A stretch of DNA of 64,000 bases, taken from NCBI RefSeq assembly GCF_036711975.1, contig NC_091976.1, positions 31,124,001 to 31,188,000 on the forward strand, in the 5' to 3' direction. The stretch is from Onthophagus taurus. Its lineage: Eukaryota; Arthropoda; Insecta; Coleoptera; Scarabaeidae. Positions 56,641-64,000 of the stretch are shown here, piece by piece (the stretch's first letter is position 1; the number at the start of each line of letters is the position of its first letter). The notes under the pieces were generated by a model. It did not search any database, was not told the origin of the DNA, and saw nothing but the letters and a program-made list of their open reading frames with translations. The translations under genes were made by a program, and so were the position numbers.

Positions 56641-57930
56641 CTTTGTAGGTACCAAGTTATTTGCCAATGTTCCTGTAGAGAGAGAAGTTATGACTAAATA
56701 CTTCAACTTACCACCATAATTTTACGATTAAGTTCGTATTGATTACAAAAATATTTTATTGTATTATTTTGGTCCCAAACCAAGTTTACAGTTTACTTCT
56801 TAATTCTTGTGGGTGGTACCTAAAATAGGCTTCCTAAACCTTGACTGCCACGGTAAATAAACGTAATGTACGGTCGGAAATAAATCATAAACTTTTTCGA
56901 CAAGACAGCCACCGAGCGAGCGGGCACGAACCGTGTAATAATAATAGCTCCAAAACGAAACGCTAACCTACGAATGGGTTGTATGTACATAGTTGCCTTT
57001 TTTACTTGTTACAACCTGCCATCGCTACCTACGCTTTTCAAGCTATTTTGTAATAGGAACCACCTTTGTGTACTATTTCTTATTCTCATTTATTAATATT
57101 GAATTAAATTTATTTTAAAATTTCTGTTCATTCATACAAATAAGCGTGCATAAAGTTAAAAGTGTTATGTAGATTTTGTAATAAAGTTTAGATCAAAGGT
57201 AAAATGTCGAGTACAACGTCTAATATCCGTTAAATTGCTGTAAAATTAGAAGAGTTATTGTCCATCTTTATTCGTAACGACCGCTTTTACGAGCCGTAAG
57301 TATTTTCGACTTTTCTTCTATTCCCGTATGTCCTTTATAGAGAGAGAGACTTTTGGGGACTTCCTGTTTCGATATATCCACTTTAAGGCTTCCGGTGTTG
57401 ACGGTGTCGGTGGGCAAAGAAGTCGGTAATTAGCGCGCCCATGAAACTTCCTCTGCAGACGTGCAACGCTTTATTTATCACCCTTATTTTGAATTGTTTG
57501 AAAAATACCACCAATTTAATAAAGGTAATTTATTTTTATATTAATATAATGGTGTGGTGGATTTAACCCGATATGGTGAGGAAGTCTAATACACGAGATG
57601 CCCGTTTGATTTGCGCTGTAATGCACATAGTGCTTCTGCGGAGGACGTTTCACGATTTATGCACTATTACAGACCGTTCCTTGCATATAAGTAGCACCGG
57701 TTACTGTCAGATCTGTCCGTGATGTCGTCATATTTAAATTCTCAAGGCGGCAAAACGGCCAACCGTTTTCTATTTTTATCCACATCGTAAGATATAACTA
57801 CGTTAGCTTGGTTTACGTCCAAAGAAGTGCCAATCGAAATTATTAACGAACTTTGCATTTACAGCAAAAATATTTTTCTATAGAAACTAGTTAAAAATAC
57901 AACAATCTAGAATAACAAATAAAACTAGAC
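56641..57930. other. Spacer with GC-elevated, non-repetitive parts
   Basis: Somewhat raised GC and CpG at about 56870-57000 and 57280-57480, otherwise AT-rich. No ORF of note, no repeat unit. Possibly regulatory; nothing in the sequence proves it. Confidence 0.35.
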
Positions 57931-59300
57931 TAGTATACTAGAACTAACACTAGACTAATTCTAGGTATAATGTTAGTACTAGTGACAGTGACAGTGGTAG
58001 TGCTAGCTAGTTAGTATAAGATATCACTTTATTGCATATTTTTTTGCACTAAAACTAGAACTAACACTAAACCTAGAACTAGAAAGTTTCGGGTTTAGCC
58101 GTGCGTCTTCAGAATAGTTTTCAGTCTAGTATTAGTTCTAGTTTTATTTCTGATTCAGTGTTAGGTTGTTGTTTATATTTATTGCACTAACACTAGACCT
58201 AGAACTAGAAACATTCGGGTTTAGCGGAATGTCTTTAAAGACGGCTAAACTCGAATGATTCTAGTTCTAGGTCTTGTGTTAGTTCTAGTGATAGTGATGG
58301 CGTAAAACTAGAATTAATACTAGACCCAGATCTAGAAACATTCGGATTTAGCCGCACGTCTTTCAAGACGGCTAAACCCGAATGATTCTATTTCTAGGTA
58401 TAGTGCTAGTTCTAGTTTAACACTTGCACTGTTACTATGTAGAACTAACACTATTAGTTACTAGTTCACTACTACTACTACTTCACTACTAGTTCTAGGT
58501 GTAGTGTTACTTCTACATAGTAACAGTGCAAGTGTTAAACTAGAACTAACACTAAACCTAGAACTAGAAAGTTTCGGGTTTAGCCGTGCGTCTTCAGAAT
58601 AGTTTTCAGTCTAGTATTAGTTCTAGTTTTATTTCTGATTTAGTGTTAGGTTGTTGTTTATATTTATTGCACTAACACTAGACCTAGAACTAGAAACATT
58701 CGGGTTTAGCCGAATGTCTTTAAAGACGGCTAACCCGAATGATTCTAGTTCTAGATATAGTGTTAATTCTAGTGATAGTGATGGCGTAAAACTAGAATTA
58801 ATACTAGACCTAGATCTAGAAACATTCGGATTTAGCCGCACGTCTTTCAAGACGGCTAAACCCGAATGATTCTAGTTCTAGGTATAGTGCTTGTTCTAGT
58901 TTAACACTTGCACTGTTACTATGTAGAACTAACACTATTAGTTACTAGTTCACTACTACTACTACTTCACTACTAGTTTTAGGTATAGTGTTAGTTCTAC
59001 ATAATAACAGTGCAAGTGTTAAACTAGAACTAACACTAGACCGAGAACTAGAAACATTCGGATTTAGCCGCACGTCTCTCAAGACGGCTAAACCCGAATG
59101 ATTCTAGTTCTAGGTCTAGTGTTAGTTCTACTTTTAGTTCAATAATAATATATAACAATCTAGCGCTGAATAACAATTAAAACTAGAACTAACACTAAAC
59201 CTAGAACTAGAATCATTCGAGTTTAGCCGTCTTGAGAGACGTGCGGCTAAACCCGATTGTTTCTAGTTCTAGGTCTAGTGTTAGTTCTAATTTTATAGCC
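57931..59300. repeat. Palindromic satellite, block 3, with a 485-bp duplication
   Basis: Hairpin cores near 58223, 58350, 58708, 58833, 59070 and 59225. The marker AGAAAGTTTCGGGTTTAGCC lies at 58081 and again 485 bp later; the stretch between, including the CACTACTACTACTACTTCAC run near 58460 and 58945 and two different core types, is duplicated in order. The core near 59225 has the loop reversed (GTCTTGAGAGACGTG) relative to that near 59070. ORFs on both strands at 58629-58869 are translations of the repeat. Confidence 0.92.
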
Positions 59301-59514
59301 GAAATGTCGCTCCCTCACTGCTCCAGCTAAGGACCTAATAGGTTAAGGAGTATTACTCACAGTATTTAGTCCATTTGGCATATAATAACTTGATGCACTG
59401 CTCATTTATACGAATTTTACACCATTTCGATTCAATTTGTTCTCCCCTATCTGTAGGAACATAGGCAAATAACTTGTCGCGGTTGGAACCTACGAAGAAA
59501 AGGAAAGTTTTTTG

Positions 59515-59735
59515 TGAGATCTGATCTTCTCCATGCAGTATCTAGTCTTCTATCGAATCTTCTAAAAGCATTACTTAATCAATCTAATCTTCTACGGGTA
59601 GTATCTAGTGTTCTGCAAACAATATCTAGTCTTTCATTAACAGGATTTAGTCATTTGCAAGCAATTTCGAGTCATCTAGTACAAGTATTTAATTTTCTTT
59701 TAGCAGTATTTAATCTTTTGCTAAATTGAGTCTGT
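59515..59735. repeat. 21-bp minisatellite, + orientation
   Basis: Same repeats as 53170-53390, here giving heptads such as SSLSLTG and SHLQAIS in an open + frame. Followed by an AT-rich segment and the RT-like fragment. Confidence 0.65.
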
Positions 59736-59822
59736 AGCCATATGACGTCGTGCCTGTTGATGCCGAAATAAGGCGAAACACGTGTAGCACCGAATTTATA
59801 ATATTTTGCCAATAAACATCGT

Positions 59823-59955
59823 TTAAGCCTCATTACGGCTTTTATTTATTTTACATTGAGCAATATTTACCACCTTTCCTACTGCTTTCTCCAGCTCTGT
59901 GAAGGTTTCTGTCATGGCGTACACATTTCTTCCCATTATGAAACTATATTCAGCA
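59823..59955 (-). pseudogene. Short non-LTR RT-like fragment
   Basis: The minus strand reads MGRNVYAMTETFTELEKAVG, KVVNIAQCKINKS. The pattern resembles the segment just after the RT catalytic box of some non-LTR elements (..GR....TE.F..LE.A....GL.IN..KTK). It is only about 40 codons long, so the assignment is tentative. Part of it is also present at 53385-53435. Confidence 0.4.
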
Positions 59956-59974
59956 GTGGTCGCCAAAGGTTTAG

Positions 59975-60180
59975 AGAGATATGATCTTCTCCATGCAGTA
60001 TCTAGTCTTTCATTAGCAGGATTAGTCATCTGCGAGTAGTATATGGACTTTTATTAGATATTTTTAATCATCCAATAGCAGGATGTAGTCTTTTGCCATC
60101 TTTTGCCAATAATATCTAGGTTTCTCTGAGAATTATATAAGTATTCTGTAAGCTGTATCTAGTACTAACTCTTGTATTAA
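59975..60180. repeat. Further minisatellite copies beside the RT-like fragment
   Basis: CCATGCAGTATCTAGTCTTT, CATTAGCAGGATTAGTCATC and TTTTGCCAATAATATCTAGG repeat the 59515-59735 pattern; GGTCGCCAAAGGTTTAGAGA at 59958 also occurs, with small changes, near 53140. Confidence 0.6.
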
Positions 60181-60189
60181 AAAAAGAGG

Positions 60190-60500
60190 TTACTCAAGAT
60201 TTCTTCAAGGATAGGTATTGCTTATTAGTATTGACTTGTAGGCTGTTGAACTTTTCTATGAATTTTTTATTTAGTCTTAGGCAATGCTCAATTTCTTCTA
60301 TCATAAAAAACAATTTTGAAGCATTATCAGGGCACCTCTTAAATTCTTCTGCCAACACTTTGGGATTGTGGAATTTCTTTTTTTTAATTAGATGAGTTGT
60401 CACCAAGCAGCTTCTTAAAGTCAAAATCTTCAAATCTGATGTATTCTACGTCTCAAATTGTTTTGCACATCTGGATCATAAAGCCTCTTAAGTTAACTAA
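60190..60500 (-). pseudogene. Unidentified minus-strand coding-like fragment
   Basis: A minus-strand frame contains KKKFHNPKVLAEEFKRCPDN, ASKLFFMIEEIEHCLRLNKK. A shifted frame just upstream reads RLYDPDVQNNLRRRIHQ. The two would join with a frameshift near 60440, suggesting a decayed gene or element ORF. I do not recognise the family. Confidence 0.3.
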
Positions 60501-60772
60501 GGTCCACTTTTACCACCTTTTGATAAATTTATCCGATAGATAAATTGGCGTCCATTACTACCATCTTTTAGATAAATTTATCTTATAGATAAACCCATTT
60601 ACTAGCCAATCAGAGCGCGTAAAATAGCCGTAACCCTGGTAATAATCCCTAAGATAGCTTAACCAGAAGATGGTAATAACGAGCCTTAGCCAATGAGAGC
60701 GCTTAAAACCGCTGTAACCATGGTAATTATCTATCGGTTAAATTTATCAAGAGGTGGTAAAAGTGAACCTAA
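60501..60772. mobile_element. 272-bp TIR element (MITE)
   Basis: Terminal arms of about 44 bp. The left is AGGTCCACTTTTACCACCTT, then TTGATAAATTTATCCGATAG. The right is CTATCGGTTAAATTTATCAA, then GAGGTGGTAAAAGTGAACCT. They match in inverse orientation with four or five differences. Inner secondary repeats (ACCATCTTTTAGATAAATT against GAAGATGGTAATAA; AGCCAATCAGAGCGCGTAAA against AGCCAATGAGAGCGCTTAAA) are visible. No coding capacity. The target duplication is not clear. Confidence 0.82.
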
Positions 60773-61971
60773 ATCATAGAAATCCCTAAAAATCTCTGGA
60801 AATTCCATTACACCATTTACTCCATATTTATATAATAAAAAAATTTCACATCACGATTTAGGATTAATACAGAAAACTCAGTATTCTTGAAACGTTGTGG
60901 TTTGAAAGGAGAAACGGTGTTAAAGTTGCGTTCTTTTATAGGTTGGGAATAGGTTCGGAAAGTCGAAAATTGTATCCTTTCAGAATCAATGCTCTGGAAA
61001 TAACCGTAATATATTTCGAGGATTCTTAACAGGAGGTGACACCCACAGATTTTTCCCAACGGATCGATGTTTTATGATTTATTGAAGCAAGTACAACAAA
61101 AATAACTCTTGGTTCATATAAATATTTGTTATATTAGTACATTTCCAAAGTTTACACTTCACAAATCATAAAAAATTTAAGAAATCCCCTTTTATTAGCC
61201 ACAAATTATTCAATATGCTCCAGAAAGACATTAAATATTTAAAAAGGTTAATCTTGAACTCAACTGTGAGATAATAAAAATTCAAGTAGAGTTCAAATTA
61301 ATTAAAATTTAAACAAAATCGTTATTATTTATAAACGCCATAAAAACAATCAAGTTTCGTATAACCAAGTTTATAACATATTGATTTTGTTGAAGGAGTA
61401 ATTTTCTATATGGACAAAAAGCGCGAGCTTCATCTGAGAAGCTCAGAACATCGCGGACCGTTGCCCAGAACGGCCACGGTCTTTTACTTCTTGGTATTTC
61501 GGCGCGTGTTTAAAACAAAAAAAGTGGCGTGGTGTAACTTCTTTTTGTAATTACCATTCACCTTGATTCGATAAACTCCGTTTTTCTCTCTTAATTTTAA
61601 ACTCACCGCGAAACGAGACCAATACAAAATAAAAGGTAAGAAGTTTTTTTTATTACTTATCACGTGGTCCCAGAAAATTAAATTCGAGATTTCACGAAAG
61701 TTAAAAAATTAAAGAAAAAGAAACGTTATTAACTTGAAGAAAAACTTTTAACCGCGCGATTTCGATTGGAAATTTTCTATTAAAATTCTTGTCGTGAAGA
61801 TTTTTTTTTAAGACAAATTGAATTCGGGTGAAACTTAATTTTCTTTTCTCGGTTTAATCGAGACGAGAATGTTTCATTGCAAATTTCGCAATGAAACGTA
61901 ATTCAAAACAAAATTGAGGTATTATTTTACGTAAATTTGTTCTTCTCGTTAACACCTAGTTAGCAATTTAA
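60773..61971. other. Unassigned region upstream of a small ORF
   Basis: AT-rich with a GC-elevated patch at about 61425-61610. An 80-codon minus-strand ORF at 60817-61059 is not recognised. AAATAAAAG followed by GTAAGAAG near 61635 and a pyrimidine-rich CTCGTTAACACCTAG near 61959 could be the donor and acceptor of a 5' UTR intron for the ORF at 61972; unproven. Confidence 0.3.
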
Positions 61972-62214
61972 ATGAATCCGAGAAGGAGAGACCGAAATGA
62001 CGAATTTGCGAATTCTCAGTTTCATGGTGGAATTTCCCACATACACGCCGCATTGAACAAGGTGGCAAAGAGGTTTGCACAACCGCTTTTGCTGGAAGAA
62101 TCGTCATCTCAAGAGGTTAACCGCCTCGACGGTAGCGAAGCCTTATCGGGATTTCCCGCAAATAAATTATACGAACACGTTTTAAACTTTTGGAAAGCCG
62201 AGTTCGAGTTTTAA
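61972..62214 (+). CDS. Small uncharacterised ORF (80 aa)
   Basis: ATG-initiated single-exon frame: MNPRRRDRNDEFANSQFHGG at the N-terminus, then NKVAKRFAQPLLLEESSS, ending LYEHVLNFWKAEFEF before TAA. Composition is mixed and protein-like (a basic start and an aromatic/acidic end), and the local GC is higher than the AT-rich flanks. Stops lie shortly upstream in frame, and a possible splice acceptor lies 12 nt before the ATG region (near 61960). No signal peptide or membrane segment. It resembles nothing I recognise; it may be a lineage-specific small gene, the last exon of one, or chance. No clear AATAAA follows within 120 nt. Confidence 0.35.
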   Translation: MNPRRRDRNDEFANSQFHGGISHIHAALNKVAKRFAQPLLLEESSSQEVNRLDGSEALSGFPANKLYEHVLNFWKAEFEF

Positions 62215-62417
62215 GACAAATTTAACTTTCTTAACTTGATAGGGAATTGGGGAAATATGTAGTTCACCAATTTTATTTTATTGTTTTTTTGTTCTTTTAT
62301 AACTTAAGAATGGGGTTTGGAATAATAATCAAAAATTAAATTATAAAAAAATACATGAATATAAAATTAGACAACACATATATTATTAATAAGCTTAATA
62401 AGATTAAGGGCCAGTTG

Positions 62418-62552
62418 TATAATATATCGAAAAATCTACCTGATAACTATCCGGAAGTTAATCTTATCGGGAAGATAAAGATATTCGCTGTTTTTGTCGG
62501 TAGGATTGCTATCGGCGAAATAAGAGTCGGGTTGTAGTATTTTTTCTCCAAT
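62418..62552. repeat. Left copy of a direct repeat bracketing the 127-bp array
   Basis: ATCTACCTGATAACTATCCG, AATCTTATCGGGAAGATAAA and ATTCGCTGTTTTTGTC appear in this order and again at 63829-63927 in the same orientation, just outside the other end of the palindromic array. The unit also contains internal complementary bits (GATAAC/TTATC). Confidence 0.75.
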
Positions 62553-63660
62553 TAAAACTAAAACTAACACTAGACTTAGAACTAGAAACATTCGGGTTTA
62601 GCCGCACGTCTCTCAAGACGGCTAAATCCGAATGATTCTAGTTCTAGGTCTTGTGTTAGTTCTAGTGATAGAGCTAGTGTAAAACTAGAATTAACACTAG
62701 ACTTAGAACTAGAAACATTCGGGTTTAGCCGCACGTCTTTCAAGACGGCTAAACCCGAATGATTCTAGTTCTAGGTCTTGTGTTAGTTCTAGTGATATTA
62801 TTAGTGTAATGCCAGAACTAACACTAGACCGAGAACTAGAAACATTCGGATTTAGCCGCACGTCTCTCAAGACGGCTAAACCCGAATGATTCTAGTTCAA
62901 GGTCTTGTGTTAGTTCTAGCGATAGTGCTAGTGTAAAACTAGAACTAACACTAGACTTAGAACTAGAAACATTCGGATTTAGCCGCACGTCTCTCAAGAC
63001 GGCTAAACCCGAATGATTCTAGTTCAAGGTCTTGTGTTAGTTCTAGCGATAGTGCTAGTGTAAAACTAGAACTAACACTAGACTTAGAACTAGAAACATT
63101 CGGAATTAGCCGTACGTCTCTCAAGACGGCTAAACCCGAATGATTCTAGTTCTAGGTCTTGTATTAGTTCTAGTGATAGCACTAGTGTAATACCAGAACT
63201 GACACTAGACTTAGAACTAGAAAAATTCGGGTTTAGCCGCACGTCTCTCAAGATGGCTAAACCCGAATGATTCTAGTTCTAGGTCTTGTATTAGTTCTAG
63301 TGATAGCACTAGTGTAATGCCAGAACTGACACTAGACCGATAACTAGAAACATTCGGATTTAGCCGCACGTCTCTCAAGACGGCTAAACCCGAATGATTC
63401 TAGTTCTAGGTCTTGTGTTAGTTCTAGTGATAGTACTAGTGTAATACCAGAACTAACACTAGACCGAGAACTAGAAACATTCGGATTTAGCCGCACGTCT
63501 CTCAAGACGGCTAAACCCGAATGATTCTAATTCTAGGTCTTGTGTTAGTTCTAGAGATAGTACTAGTGTAATACCAGAACCAACACTAGACCTAGAACTA
63601 GAAACATTCGGGTTTTACCCAATAATTTCTAGTTCTAGGTCTAGTGGTTCAATAAAAATA
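62553..63660. repeat. Palindromic satellite, block 4: 127-bp tandem array
   Basis: The right-arm landmark AATGATTC(T) lies at 62631, 62758, 62885, 63012, 63139, 63266, 63393 and 63520: eight units with exactly 127-bp spacing, then a truncated ninth unit with a collapsed core near 63610. Each unit has an arm with TTCGGGTTTAGCCG or TTCGGATTTAGCCG, loop CACGTCTCTCAAGA, and CGGCTAAACCCGAATGATTC, followed by TAGTTCTAGGTCTTGTGTTA and its imperfect complement TAACACTAGACTTAGAACTA. Thus the whole 127-bp unit can pair with itself. All eight loops have the same orientation. Confidence 0.96.
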
Positions 63661-63709
63661 TGTAAAATAGTGATATTTTATGCTAACTAGCGCTACCTCC
63701 CACTGCCAT

Positions 63710-63828
63710 TACAGCTAACACTAGACTGAGAACTAGAAACATTCTGAAACATTCTAGGTCTTGTGTTAGTTCTAGCGATAGTAGTGTAAAACGAGAACTA
63801 ACACTTGACCTATAACTAGAAAGTACAA
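63710..63828. repeat. Degenerate palindromic-satellite remnant
   Basis: AACACTAGACTGAGAACTAG, then TCTAGGTCTTGTGTTAGTTC and ACTAACACTTGACCTATAAC: flank sequence of the palindromic unit without a complete core. Confidence 0.75.
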
Positions 63829-63927
63829 TATACCGATAAATCTACCTGATAACTATCCGGCTGATAATCTTATCGGGAGGATAAAAGTATTCGCTGTTTT
63901 TGTCAGTAGTATAGTATTTTTTCCCCA
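63829..63927. repeat. Right copy of the direct repeat bracketing the 127-bp array
   Basis: Same blocks as 62418-62552 with small differences (CTGATAATCTTATCGGGAGG, ATAAAAGTATTCGCTGTTTT). It is followed by unique sequence to the window end. Confidence 0.75.
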
Positions 63928-64000
63928 TATCTAGTAATTTGTGCCTTAGGTTGGTAACGTTAATGTCTTTCTTTGAGATTTGAACTATGACTTTGACAAT

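Noticed and set aside
62553..63660. CRISPR array, because of regular 127-bp repeats with palindromic cores
   Set aside because: The whole unit repeats, with no unique spacers; the context is eukaryotic with introns; no cas genes.

Overview
The window looks like a nuclear insect chromosome segment, most plausibly beetle, though the order is inferred. The background is AT-rich, most introns of the two confirmed genes are 48-58 bp with GT..AG borders, and two animal gene families are present. The rest is dominated by satellites, non-LTR retrotransposon relics, piggyBac, gypsy and Tc1/mariner relics, and small palindromic elements. No bacterial-style operon, CRISPR array, rRNA gene or recognisable tRNA was seen.

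Two protein-coding genes can be fully assembled, both on the + strand. (1) A WDR48/UAF1 orthologue has six coding exons at 22829-30923 (641 aa). Its exon phases all close, including a 16-codon first exon. Its 5.95-kb fourth intron holds an antisense R1-clade LINE split by nested inverted-repeat elements and a gypsy fragment. (2) An ABCG1/ABCG4-type half-transporter has five coding exons at 43016-48613 (723 aa), with a roughly ten-copy 284-bp tandem array inside its third intron. A third gene is indicated by one exon: a minus-strand signal-peptide exon with a GT donor at 13514-13565, below a GC-rich 5' region. Its remaining exons were not identified. A small ORF at 61972-62214 is a weaker candidate.

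Layout: 1-5.2 kb holds small inverted-repeat elements and mariner-family relics. From 5.7 to 7.1 kb lies a GC-rich non-repetitive stretch. From 7.6 to 11.65 kb one Jockey/CR1-like LINE is interrupted by a piggyBac relic with TTAA duplications, a small TA-flanked inverted-repeat element, and a further block. From 11.8 to 14.0 kb are GC-rich islands ending at the minus-strand signal exon. From 14.4 to 21.35 kb are a palindromic satellite and two arrays of a 178-bp satellite. WDR48 follows at 22.8-31.1 kb. From 31.6 to 36.45 kb is a cluster of related duplicated units, which recurs at 41.6-42.5 kb, and a 395-bp array fills 38.1-41.6 kb. The ABCG gene occupies 43.0-48.65 kb. From 49.2 to 52.6 kb are tandem duplications, including a roughly 530-bp repeat. 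From 53 to 64 kb come three large arrays of the palindromic satellite (389-bp, 485-bp and 127-bp organisation), minisatellites, hairpins and GC-rich islands.

The most distinctive non-genic feature is the palindromic satellite. Its core is an arm containing TTCGGGTTTAGCCG, a 14-nt asymmetric loop, and the reverse-complement arm. By eye there are about thirty cores, in both loop orientations, with three different higher-order periods. I did not recognise it as a named family. All calls come from reading the sequence; no alignment, folding or database search was run.
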